Shown here: one piece after another, positions 25,201-36,100 of the stretch
How positions within the stretch are numbered: the stretch's first letter is position 1
Layout: the number at the start of each line of letters is the position of its first letter
Source: Hyparrhenia diplandra
Taxonomy: Eukaryota > Streptophyta > Magnoliopsida > Poales > Poaceae
Reading direction: 5' to 3'
Assembly: GCA_015847255.1 (NCBI GenBank)
Contig: JADLZK010007359.1
Location: 62,001-126,000 of the forward strand
DNA: 64,000 bases
The notes under the pieces: model-generated
What the model saw: only the letters and a program-made list of their open reading frames with translations
Database searches by the model: none
What the model was told of the DNA's origin: nothing
Program-made: the position numbers and the translations under genes

Positions 25201-25217
25201 GTGACAGTACCCCCCCA

Positions 25218-25248
<31 letters not shown>

Positions 25249-26360
25249 CATGGGTGCCTTGCACAACAATCTGCATGGTTTTGTAAAATGCCTAATTGGT
25301 ATTGATTCATAAATCACACAGAGTAGTAGTTCACAAACATTACAAACAAGAGCAGGTGCGATTCAGTGAAAATTTTACTTATGACAGACATTCTTTGTGT
25401 GGTTGTTATTTATCACTTTCGCAATTAATTTTGAGAATTAAATGATAAAATTATGGCTTTCTTCCAAGTTTGTTCCTATTGCTGATTTTTCTTTTATACT
25501 TAGGTTATATGCTGGTTAAGTCACTGTTCTCTTGCAGATTCCTGGACCAAGTCATTACAGCTTGGTCCTTTATTTTGTCTCAAATTCCTTGGAGAAAGGA
25601 TCACTGTTGCAGCGTTTTGCCGATGGTGATGATGATTTCCGGAACAGTAGACTGAAGCTTATCCCATCTGTCCCAAAGGTCTGTTCCAGTGTGAAGTTAT
25701 TCGAAGTGTTTTTGTAAGCCGTTCTCACTTTAGCACGTTCAAATTCTTCAGGGGTCTTGGATTGTGCGGCAAAGTGTTGGAAGCACACCTTGCTTACTGG
25801 GGAAAGCCGTGGACTGCAGCTATTTGCGTGGGCCTGACTATTTAGAGGTAAGTCCCTTCATCAGTAATATAGTTCCAACTCAAATTCGTTTAATTGATGA
25901 ACAACAAAATACATTCTATTGATCATTTGTGAACACGGTTCAGTTGAGTTCAGATTGAACGAGTAGAAAATCGTACTTTTTTTTTTCTCTTGCACGGACT
26001 ACAAGCCTACAATGAATACATTCTTATATTGTGACAATTCTTCAGGTGGATGTTGATATTGGTTCATCCGCGGTAGCCAATGGGGTCCTGGGCTTGGTGT
26101 TTGGTGTTGTTACCACCTTGGTAGTCGACATGGCATTTCTTATACAGGTAATAAACCCCCCTTAGACATTCTTTGTTTCTTTCAGGCTCTAGCATTCAAT
26201 TTCAGTGACTTGCTGCCAAAATACTCGTTTTCTGACTGTCGTGTTACACCTGTAGGCAAACACATACGACGAGCTCCCGGAGCAGCTCCTCGGCGCGGCA
26301 CGGCTATCACACATCGAACCTTCTGCAGCCGTGTATCCTGACCTTGATAACATTTTCTGA
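19266..26360 (+). CDS. EDR2: EDR2-like protein (PH, START and DUF1336 domains)
   Basis: A complete frame of 750 residues in 22 exons: 19266-19529, 20352-20426, 20568-20621, 21369-21434, 21812-21912, 22002-22066, 22168-22284, 22401-22441, 22551-22651, 22728-22823, 23443-23507, 23593-23664, 23740-23895, 24049-24263, 24373-24412, 24526-24659, 24745-24846, 25082-25126, 25538-25678, 25752-25847, 26046-26147, 26256-26360. Residues about 48-153 form a PH domain (GWMVRHGRRKIGRSFFHTRY), 235-440 a START lipid-binding domain, and 515-745 the EDR2 C-terminal DUF1336 domain (NCWAVPDSKIFKVRSKTF). An acidic linker (ESEDDDEYQ) lies between START and DUF1336. Arabidopsis EDR2 (about 718 aa) is a negative regulator of salicylate-dependent powdery mildew resistance and cell death that binds phosphoinositide lipids. 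Two introns (after 21912 and 22284) use GC-AG borders. Which EDR2 paralogue this is cannot be decided here. Confidence 0.93.
20771..21046 (+). mobile_element. tRNA-derived SINE in EDR2-like intron 3
   Basis: A pol III box A (TGGTGCAGCGG, 20778-20788) and box B (GTTCGACTC, 20818-20826) are spaced as in a tRNA. The element continues about 220 bp to a T-rich end (ggggtcgtgttttt), as in grass Au-type SINEs. Target duplications were not clear, so the limits are approximate. It lies between exons 3 and 4. Confidence 0.65.
25207..25245. repeat. (CA)n microsatellite in EDR2-like intron 18
   Basis: About 15 uninterrupted ca units after a short C run; sits between exons 18 and 19. Confidence 0.9.
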
Positions 26361-27161
26361 GCGGGACAAATCAATCTGTGCAGATTCTTTCATTCTTTCC
26401 CCACAAACGATCTCAATTTGTTCAGCCACTGCAGCATTTTGCAGCTCGATACACTGAGGTTCAGGCAGACTCCGGCAGTCAACAAGTGCCCTTGTACCTC
26501 GCCTCCATACAGTTTTGCCGTTTTTGGGTCTTTTTTTTTTTTTATTACTTGTGTAGCTTGAGTTTCTTACAGATATTGTAACGCAATAGATATAGATATT
26601 ACATAATCAAAGTGAGATATACAGATACAGCATGGTTCGGAACCAATTGGTGTACATTCGCAGCCCTGCAATGAGAATACATCAGTGCTATTGTATATAT
26701 TGGTTGAAAAATATACATCAGCCTGGTAGATAACATTTTGTGCACTTAATATGTGCAGAGTTTTTTTTTTTTTTGGATTGAAATTCATCCTGAGCTGAAA
26801 CTGAAAGCCTGAAAATTCTCCTTTTGGGAAATTTTCAAAATAATATTTTTATTAAATGTTTGCAAATCTAGAAGGTGCAATATAAGAATCGTAATCGTAA
26901 ATATATATATAAACAGGATGCTTAATCGTAAATATATATAAACAGGATCTGAGGAGCTTGTCGCCTTCATTGCTCCTCAGATCCGGTCTATGAAAGCCAT
27001 TTTGGGCCCATGACAGGCCCAAAACCCACTGGGCCTAAACCTCTCGCCGTCACGCCCACGCAGCTTTATATTCGGATCTCCACACACACTCGGCTTCCGC
27101 ATCCATTCCACCACCATTTGCCCCGCCCCCACTATCCCCCACCAGCTGGGGTTTTACCACC
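26361..27161. other. EDR2-like 3' UTR, then MORF2 promoter region
   Basis: 26361 to about 26600 is the probable 3' UTR of the EDR2-like gene. A T run (about 26761-26774) and a 26-bp near-duplicate (aatcgtaaatatatat...aaacaggat, about 26895-26948) follow. The pyrimidine-rich 27060-27160 stretch looks like the 5' UTR of MORF2. No further gene is seen. Confidence 0.45.
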
Positions 27162-29813
27162 ATGGCCGCCGCCGCCGCAGCCGCCGCGCGGAGGCTCCTC
27201 TCCCGCCGCGCCTCCTCATCCTCCCTCTCCGCGTTCCTCCGCCGTGGCGCTGCCGCAGAGCAGTCGCAGCTGCTGCGCCCGGCCGTCGTCGCGGCGGCCT
27301 CCCCGCCTCGGCTTCCCGCGCGGGATGGCGCGGCGGCCTGGCGGGGACGGCGGCTACAGCCCGTCACGGTCCGGCGGGGGCGGGGACCGAGCGCCTCAGG
27401 AGATGGCGCCGCTGTTCCCGGGTGTGACTACGAGCACTGGCTCATCGTGATGGACAAGCCCGGCGGGGAGGGCGCCAACAAGCAGCAGATGATCGACTGC
27501 TACATCCAGACACTCGCCAAGGTCCTGGGAAGGTACGTCCGCAGCGTTCTCCTCCGACCCGCCGATGCACCAATCTCCCACTTCCAAGATTGCCCTAGTT
27601 CCACTTTCGAAGCTGATGAGTGTTGGGGTAGTTTTGGAAAAGCAAATCTGATCTTTTTTTTCCTGTGATACAGCGAGGAGGAGGCGAAGAGGAAGATCTA
27701 CAACGTCTCGTGCGAGCGCTATTTCGGGTTTGGATGTGAGATCGATGAGGAGACATCTAATAAACTCGAGGGTTCGTTGAATCTATACCCCATGATGTGA
27801 TTATTCTTTTGCTTTTTGGCTAAATTGGACTTGATACCTATCTGATGCCATTTTGTTAATGCTGTGGTACAGGGCTCCCTGGTGTTCTCTTTGTGCTCCC
27901 AGATTCGTATGTTGATCCTGAGTACAAGGACTATGGAGGTAGCTTTTTGCCTCACAGATATAGGTTTATTTTCTGTTGTATGATTCCTCATATCAAACTT
28001 AGGATGGCAAATGTTGGTATATATCAGTGCTTGATTGCTTGTAGTAGATTTTGGAAGTATGATGAAGCCTGTGCATTAATTTCAATCTTCCAATGCCAAT
28101 GGATTGATATCTAGACTTCCGTTTAACATTACCTGAATGAGATGGGAAATTAGGTTCATTATTGAATTGGTTTTAGACATGGTTCCATTTCTATGCTGTC
28201 TTGTTAGGCGAAATCCTATGCTGTTGATGTTCTAGTCCATCTTGGCAAAGCTGTGAAGCCTTGTGGGCAATGCCCAGATTTGAATGCTAATGGACTGATA
28301 GCGAAGTGTCTCTCTAACGGTTCTGTGCTTCAATGAAATGGGGTTCAGATCAGTAGGGATGAGACATTGTAAGCTCATTTTATGCATCAATCTAGATGCT
28401 TTTATATGTCTTGTCTGCAGTAGACCAGTGTCCAGTCTCAATCACACTGGCCTACTAGTCCATCTTGGCAAAGCGTGGAGCCTAGTTGGCAATGTCTTGC
28501 TTTGAATGCTAATGGACTGATAATAAGTGTCTCTCTAACGGTTCTGTGTTTCAATGAAATGAGGCTCAGATCAGTAGGGATGAGACATTACTGGCACATT
28601 TTCATGCCTAATCTTGAGGCTTTTATAGTTTTTTCTTAAGTAACTGAACCATTGGCCGGTCCAACCACACTGGTTTCTAGTCCATCTTGGCAAAGCATGG
28701 AGCTTATTTGGCAATGTCTTGCTTTGAATGCTAATGGACTGATAATAAATGTCTCTCTAACGGTTCTGTGTTTCAATGAAATGGGGCTCAGATCAGTAGG
28801 GATGAAACATTACTAGCACATTTTTGTGCCTAACCTAGAGAGGCTTTTATGAGTTTTATCTTCGCTAGTTGAACCAGTGTCCAGTTAAATCACACTGGTT
28901 TTCTAGTCCATCTTGGCAAAGCATGGAGCCTAGTTGGCAATGTCTTGCTTTGAATGCTAATGGACTAATAACAATGGTCTCTCTAACGGTTCTGCACCTC
29001 AATAAAATGAGGCACAGATCAGTAGGGATGAGACATTTGTTTTGCATTTAGTTGCATGTTTAGGCTTTTATATGTTTGTCTTTAGTGTCTGTTTACCATT
29101 CTATTCTTAACCACTGGCTCAACATGGAATTTATCCAGCAAGGTTTTAGACTAGCAAGTGTCCTGTTCATCACCTTAATGAAATGGGTCATGGATCATCA
29201 GTATCTATAAAACTGCTGCTACTATGAACAATTGTGGTTTGTCATGGTTAAAATGAATTGAAATGAAACCCAACCCTGCTTGGATTTGAGATAGAAATCA
29301 TAGAATTGTTGCCAAACCTCAAGCTTGTTGCTCTCTACTCTCTGATCCATGGTATCCTTGCGTCACATGTTTTTGTGCCATGATTTTGTTTAGTCCATCT
29401 TAGCAAGGCAAGATAATCAATTGGCAATGTCTTGTGTTGAATGATAATAATTGACAGCTCTCATCTTGATTCTGCTCTTTACAAAACTAGAGTAATGGAT
29501 CAGTGGAGATAGGACATTGGATACTTCAAATGTCAGCTTATTGTATGAACTTTGGCTGTTTGCAATCAATGTATTATTGGTGTTGATTGGATTTTTCATT
29601 CTGTTTTTTTGGTTTTTTTTGCGTTGCTCTTGGAAAAAATATGCTAATGCTTGTCCTTTTTGTTCCACAGCTGAGCTCTTTGTCAATGGTGAGATTGTTC
29701 AGAGGCCTCATGAGAGGCAGAGAAGGGTCGAGCCTGTTCCTCAGAGGACAGCAGATAGGCCTAGGTACAATGACAGGACCCGCTACGCACGCAGGAGGGA
29801 GAACCAGCGATGA
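27162..29813 (+). CDS. MORF2: MORF2, plastid multiple organellar RNA editing factor
   Basis: Four exons: 27162-27532, 27674-27771, 27873-27938, 29671-29813, together 225 residues. The MORF core is highly conserved: CDYEHWLIVMDKPGGEGAN, QQMIDCYIQTLAKVLGSEEE, VSCERYFGFGCEIDEETSN, GLPGVLFVLPDSYVDPEYKD and a basic tail RYNDRTRYARRRENQR. This matches MORF2/DAL1, which binds PPR editing proteins in chloroplasts and is needed for most plastid C-to-U editing. The N-terminal 60 residues (Ala/Arg/Ser-rich) fit a transit peptide. Oddity: from about 27335 to 27423 the conserved segment (DGGYSPSRSGGGG, APQEMAPLFPG) lies in the +1 frame. The reading stays open but encodes a foreign stretch there, implying two compensating single-base changes or sequence errors. 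Confidence 0.92.
28232..29125 (+). repeat. Tandem repeat, about 223-bp unit, 4 copies plus a decayed fifth
   Basis: The phrase ctagtccatcttggcaaag begins copies at 28232, 28455, 28677 and 28903 (periods 223, 222, 226). Each copy also carries tttgaatgctaatggact, tctctctaacggttctg and cagatcagtagggatgaga. A degenerate fifth copy starts near 29394. The array fills much of MORF2 intron 3. No coding sense or pol III boxes are seen. Confidence 0.9.
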
Positions 29814-30432
29814 GCTGTGGGATAAGAAGATCACAATAACAAGTCCAGGTGGTTTCAGCTCTGGAATGTGAGGATAGTATCACATCTATATGGACAATCT
29901 CCCAGTTGCATGTTCACTTTATGCGGTCTAGAGTAGTATCGTTTCTATGTGCTGAACTTGGATGCATTGTACTCTGTAATTACAGTTTCTCAGAGATTGG
30001 AAGGACCTGGCTTGGAATGCATTATTGCAGCCGTTTGCACTTGTAAATTTGTTTCATGATCGAAACTTCTACTAGATTGACTTGATTATGAAGAACCTAC
30101 AATTTCACTAGTTTCTTGCTCCTTAATTGTTCTTGTATTGTATCTCTTATAAAATCAGTATTGCACTGTGGCATATACTGTCAATGTGGAGAACCGTCAG
30201 CTTCAGCTGGCTGCACTTGCAGCTTATGATGAACCACTTTGGCAAATTGGATTCATCGTTTCATCGGTCATATTATTTTGTACTATTACAAATATGAAGT
30301 CAAATGCTCATTTTTGGCTAATGGGATAATTCATCTACATAGAGATATACCGTGATAATTCATCTGCATAGATACACCGTGAATGCGACAAGACTTGGTT
30401 GTTTCTCTGGCATGCGTCTTGCGCTCTTTCTC
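29814..30432. other. MORF2 3' UTR and intergenic DNA
   Basis: Begins with the MORF2 3' UTR. AT-rich and without a further gene. Confidence 0.45.
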
Positions 30433-30787
30433 AACTACTGCGTACTTATGCGAATTGGCTTGTAGTCAATGGTAGGGACGGCCAGGTGGGACGCTACTCA
30501 CCAAATATGTTCAAATCCCGGTGTTTTCGATCTTTCCCCGAGATTTTTCCCGGGATTTTTCGGGCGTTGTGCATTAAGTGGTAGCGGCGTTCCGCGCCGA
30601 CGACGAGGCGCCCATGGTGACCGGGGAATCTCGGGGACCTTAGGGTGCTTTCGATCCCCCGAGGAGGTGCATCATAGGGGTAGGGTTTGGCGTGACGTGT
30701 GTTCTTAGGGGGAGAACGTGCGTGCGTGTTGTGAGCGTCAATACATACTGTGTAATTTAAAAAAAAAAAAAACTACTGCGTACTTAT
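30433..30787 (+). mobile_element. tRNA-derived SINE with 17-bp target duplication
   Basis: The 17-mer aactactgcgtacttat occurs at 30433-30449 and 30771-30787. Between them is a 321-bp element ending in a run of A. Near its 5' end is a box-A-like tagtcaatggta and a good box B (GTTCAAATC, about 30509-30517), so the head derives from a tRNA. It lies between MORF2 and the formiminotransferase gene. Confidence 0.85.
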
Positions 30788-31204
30788 ATATCACCGTGAA
30801 ATTGTTCGTTTTAAATTATTTTGTACTATTACAAAGATGAAGTCAAATGCTAGTTTTGCTTAGGTTTTCCTAGTCACCTTTATTGTTCAGGATGAAAACT
30901 TCCTTATCATTGCTATGAACACTATGCCAATGCCAATGCTTTCCCTGTTCTTCAACCAGATTGAGATGGTTGCACAGTGTTCGTAGCTCAACTTTTTGCC
31001 GTTGTTCAGAGGCGTCCAGAGAGACAGGCCTGTGAAATTCTACAACTGCTGACTTGCTACATAAATTCTTATGAACTTATCAAGATCCACAACTTCATTA
31101 GTTTTTGTTATTCCATAATTCTGCTTTTCTGCTCCTGATAATCAGTACTGTGAATCTGTGATACATCATGACCCTCTGCACACTAGCAAATGTCAAATAA
31201 CCTG
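30788..31204. other. Intergenic between SINE and formiminotransferase gene
   Basis: AT-rich. The part near 31204 is probably the 3' UTR of the minus-strand gene. No coding signal. Confidence 0.4.
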
Positions 31205-32395
31205 TCACTGCTGAGAAGCCTCAGCTTGAGCCGCCGCCGCCTGCTGCAAGTACAGCTCGACGACCTTCTCCTGAGAGAAGTCGGTGAAGTAGCCCCTGGC
31301 CAACGCCGACTCCCATCGCGTCGGCGAGCCGGCGCACCCTCTCCTGCACCTGTTCCGCGCCCACCGCAGCCGGGTCGAGCAGGTTGCACGCGACCTCGGC
31401 CGCGCCGTCGCCGTGCGCGAGCCCCATGGCCTGCACGGACGCAAGCCCGCCGCCGCGCTTCACTGACGGCGCGCGCGATGCGCCGCGCGGCGCCGACGTC
31501 GCCCGTGCGCACGGGCACGTTGTAGTTGTCCACCCACGCCGTCGCGCCAACCACCACCACGCCCTTGGAACTCGACGGCGTCACCGGCCCGGCGTCCGGG
31601 GCCACCGGCAGCGCCGCCGTGTCCGGCGCGCCGCACCATTGTGAGCCGCTGGGAGAGGTCGGCGTGAAGTAGCCCAGCTGCCTCCTGATCGACGCCAGCG
31701 TCCTGCCGTCTTTGTGAGCTGCGCCGTAGAGGTACGTAGGCACTGCTACATAGAAATGCACAATGTTCAGTAAGCACATGTTTTAGTCAAAAAAATGCAG
31801 ATTTTCTCCAAAAATGCAGATTTATAGAAATGCACATGTTTTAGCTGCAAGGCTTATGCAATTATATAAGCAAAGATGATGCCTTTGTTTTTGGATCAGT
31901 TGATTGATTCATAGGAATAGTCAGCTACCATCAATTGCAGCAAAATCGCATTTGGGGGTGAGTGAGGAGCAACGGACCTTGAAGCTTATCTCCGATGTCC
32001 GCCGCGACGGCCCTGGTGAGCGCGGCGACGTCCTCGAGTCGGGCGCCGGCGAGAGGGTGAAAGGCGACGTGGTCGACGACACCTAGGCGCGGGTGCGCGC
32101 CGGCGTGGGCGCCCAAGTCGACGGCCTCGAGCGCGGCGGCGACCACGCCGAACGCCGCGCGGTGCAGCGGCGGCGGCGAGTCGGCGCCCGCGAGGGGACA
32201 CGAGCGTGTACCCGACGCGGTTGTAGGCGTCGTCGGCGAAGGCGTTGATGAGCACGGCCGCCGGGCGGAGCGCCGCCGCCGCGCGCTCGATGGCGCGCAG
32301 CGCCCCGCGTTGCGGGACTCAGAGATGTAGAGCTTGCAGCACGCCAGCGCGGGCCTCACCATCCTCGTCGCGCCGTCGTCCCTCTTCGCCTGCAT
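31205..32395 (-). pseudogene. Formiminotransferase-domain (FTCD N-like) folate enzyme gene, frame-disrupted
   Basis: Two exons on the minus strand: 32395-31978 (start MQAKRDDGATRM; CCKLYISESRN) and 31742-31205 (VPTYLYGAAHKDGRTLASIR), with donor CAAG|GT and acceptor GTAGCAG|TG. Landmarks include AHAGAHPRLGVVDHVAFHPL and ATAWVDNYNVPVRTGD, typical of the formiminotransferase domain that transfers a formimino group to tetrahydrofolate. Plant members have the domain alone and their role is poorly known. The frame breaks several times. In exon 1 the conserved LINAFADDAYNRVGYTLVSP lies in another frame (about 32180-32255) and the frame then returns. In exon 2 an extra base near 31455 shifts into GGGLASVQAMGLAHGDGAAE, and a second change near 31300 leads to GYFTDFSQEKVVELYLQQ and the stop. 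It is either a recent pseudogene or a good gene with indel errors in GC-rich sequence. Confidence 0.78.
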
Positions 32396-33107
32396 CGTCG
32401 TGACGGCAGCAGAAGCAGCATTTTTCTGGGCTGGGGAATTGGTGACGAAAGCGACATTTTGTTTGGTGACGATGAGACGGCGGTGGCTGCATTTGGTGGT
32501 GCAGAATCGCTCGTCTGGGACATGCGGTTGCTGCGGCAGATTTGTGTCAAATCAAAAACAACTTTTTATAATCTCACTTTTTGAGGATTCAATATTTTGA
32601 ATTTAATTGAATGTACAGAAAATTACCAAACGAATTGGCATCTTTATACATCAGCACATTTTCATGTCGAATCCAACAAATTATATACGGGTATATTTAT
32701 ATGTATAGATTCTTGGAAACATATAAAAGGGAATTGGAATTTACATGTTTCGTCAAGAACAGGAACAAAGTACAATAGACCATCTTAATAAAAAGCCTCA
32801 ACAGAAAACATGAATTGGCACTGGTAACGTGTGTTTTTACATCTGGTCACCCTGATCAACAAAATTGTACAAGAGTCCTCGCACGCCCTGCATTAGGCTT
32901 AGGATTACACACATCAGGCAGGGCGGTCTAGTATTATTCCAGCTACAAAACCCCAAACGAAGATCTATATGTTGCGGTGGAAATTCCAGTATTCCACGCA
33001 ACCAGCTATATCTTGCCCCTGCGAATTCCAGGCAGCAGCCTATTCTACCTCACGGTATAAAGATAAGCTAAGGCACTATTGGAATGTGGATTGGCTCCTA
33101 ACATCGG
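32396..33107. other. Formiminotransferase promoter side and DnaJ 3' flank
   Basis: No gene recognised. About 32830-33107 likely includes the 3' UTR of the DnaJ gene on the minus strand, and 32396-32560 the 5' flank of the formiminotransferase gene. Confidence 0.45.
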
Positions 33108-36100
33108 CTACCCTGATGCCCCGGCTGCCTTCGCGTCCTTCTCGTCTTCGCCTTGGTCTTCCTTTGCGAATTCCTCAATCAGCACCCGCTGTCTTGGTGT
33201 CAAATTCCTGCACGACATCATATGTGTGTCTCATCTCCAGCAGTTCGGTGCACAATAGTATCGGCTACTAGGTTCCTATATTTTGAGAGGCAACTTACAC
33301 AGGGATGTTGACATTGAAATGGACATATTGATCTCCATAGTACGGTGAGTTTCTTGCCTTTATCCCTGCAGAATACATCAGTATTAAGATTTTGGTTGTA
33401 TGCACATGCAAGTTCCCACAACTAAATAAATCAAATTGGCACTTCACCTAGACGCCAGTTAAATTTTCCATTCTTGACACATAAGCAGGAAAATTTGATT
33501 GACTGATTGATTGATTCATAATTTTGTTACTTCCACACAAGAAAATAATCTCTAACAACACTATGTTCCAGAAAACTTTTGGATATTCATCAACCTAATT
33601 GTTTCATCTTGGGCACATTCTGTTCCCTTATCTCTGTGTGGTATTAATATTTTTCCTGTTTCACTTAACCTAGGCCCTGATTGGTTGAGGGACTTTTTTA
33701 GTCCCTAGACTAAAAAATGTCCCTGAGAAACCAAACAGGTAGGGACTTTTAGGGACTTTTTTTTCCTATTAGTCTCAAAAGACTCTTAGAGGGACTTTTT
33801 TTATTAGTCCCTGGGACTAAAAAGTCCTAGGAATTTTCTAAACCAATCAGGGCCCTAATTGCTTCATTTTGTGCAGTTAACTAAACAACAATAATTTTAG
33901 GAGCAGTCAAAAGACTAAAAGTATGCATCGTAGCTGTGTTACAAGCTGTAACTAAAGAGATAATGCACTCGAAAAACATAACAGGAATGTGCAGAGTAAA
34001 TTACCTTTTCCTCTCAGAACTACCTTCTGACCAGGTTGAGTACCGGGTTTGACCTGTGAGAAGATAGCAAGGTCAATGAAATTATCAAAGATATATAAAG
34101 GGAATGTACAATGGAAGTCAGCTATCTGACATAAATACCTTTAGAACAACGTCTCCACTGAGAGTTGGGACTTGAACTGTCCCTCCCAAAATTGCCTACA
34201 AAGTATATGAGCAATCAGAATATGCATGGTACTAAAACTGCTAAGGAAACAACGTAATCGACAACTTTCAAGGGACTAGGTGACGAGAGATGCAGGCACA
34301 AAGATATAGCCTTAGACTATACCTGACTTCTGAGTTACTTAGTAGATGGATATATCATTTAAAAAAGAACCACATAAGGTTCTAAGTCCTTTGGTGGTAA
34401 CATTATCAAAAGCCAGTGTGATTAAAGTAAGAATATTGCTACTGTCTGAGAGGCCATAATGATATTTTCTTATTTCTTTGGTAAGTTGATATATCAGAAT
34501 GAGGTTCACATCTTAGCACTGTGAAAAGGTGGTTAGCACCATATGGGCACTTCATTTAACTATATTCATAAGATTGTTGGAAAATGCACCAAATTACCTG
34601 AGTCACATTCAGGACAGCATCAACATGAATATCACCTTTCTCTCTTCGGAATACAGGATCCTCACGAACCTGGACAAAAAATAGCCTCGTGAAGGTTAAA
34701 TATATTTGTTCATTCGTTAATCCACTGTGCTACTAAACTGTATAGAGCCAAAGAGGACTGACCTTGAGGGTCACATAAAGATCACCTGGACGGCCATCTG
34801 GGTCTTCTCCACCTGATCTAACCACCTTTATAGTATCCTCGTTATCCGAACCTGCAACAAAAGGATAATGCTCAATTACATCTTGCAACACAGAACAAGA
34901 GCATCCAAACAGCACTTTAATAACATTCCAATAAGACAACTTGAAACCCACCAGGCAGTATGTCAAGGCGGACTGTTTTCGTTCCAGGCACAACTTTGTT
35001 TCCTCTGCATGTCTTGCAGAATTCCTAAAAGAATAACACAGAAGCATAACCACAGAGAGTTAGCCCACAGGGCACAGGGTAACTCAATTATCTCTCCTCT
35101 TTTAAGTAGTTAACATGATAGAGCTCAGTTTATGTGCAGTTAGAAAATAAATCATTTATGACTAGCAGGATAACATATGGTGAGGTTCAAAGTAATTAAG
35201 GCTCAGGATCATCATCCATCAGCTGGAGGCCTGATAGTACAAACTGTGCTACACTGTTTTTATTTTTGTTGCTACTGACATATATCATCATCGGAAAGGA
35301 AAACCCCACCTTCACAGTCTTCCCAGAACCACCACATTTCGTGCAAGTTGATTGCATCCTGAAGGGCCCGGTTTGCATGAACATCTGTCAACAATAGTTA
35401 ATAACTAACATAAATAAGACCACTACTTAAACTGGATAGACAAAAGCAATGTGATTGAGGAAGAACTAACAAATCCGGAACCCTTGCAAGATAGACATGT
35501 TTCAGGTTTGGTTCCAGGAGGCACACCGGCGCCACCTGAAAAAGAAGGCATCATCAGAAGGGGAAAAAACCAGAAGTCCTAAATACCTTAAAAAATTGGA
35601 GTTATGAGATAAAAACTGCATCTACATACCGCAGGTTTGACATGTTACGGACGTTTGGAAGTTGATCGTTTTGCTGCACCCTTGAACTGCTTCCATAAAT
35701 GATAGTTCAAGTTCAACCTGTGAAAAGGATCAATGGAACTGCAATTCACAGGGTACAACTTATTGTGCACTAAAAATGTGTACAGAAATTACCTTAACAT
35801 CTCGTCCTCCAAAGTCCCTATCCCTGAAAATGTTCCTAAAGAACTTCATAACGAAAGAAAAAATAAAATTAGTCTTAGCATATTTAAAAGAGAACTGAAG
35901 TACACACATCAACTAGTCATCAGTTCTGAAATTATGGAACAAAGTAATGGAGAGAAGAAATAGAAATATAACACCGAAGTAGGCAATAAGGAATACGTGA
36001 CAAATAATGAAATGAAAGAAGCTAATACTCCTTTCCCAAATAACAGCCGTATATAAAATAGTCATCCAGTATCGATTTCAGATCAGTTATAGACTTGAGT

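Noticed and set aside
26885..26950. Near-duplicate AT-rich 26-mers upstream of MORF2
   Set aside because: Probably replication slippage in AT-rich DNA; no promoter element could be assigned.
28232..29125. Regular repeats, considered as a CRISPR-like or satellite array
   Set aside because: Unit length is 223 bp with no repeat-spacer structure, in a plant intron; it is an ordinary tandem repeat.
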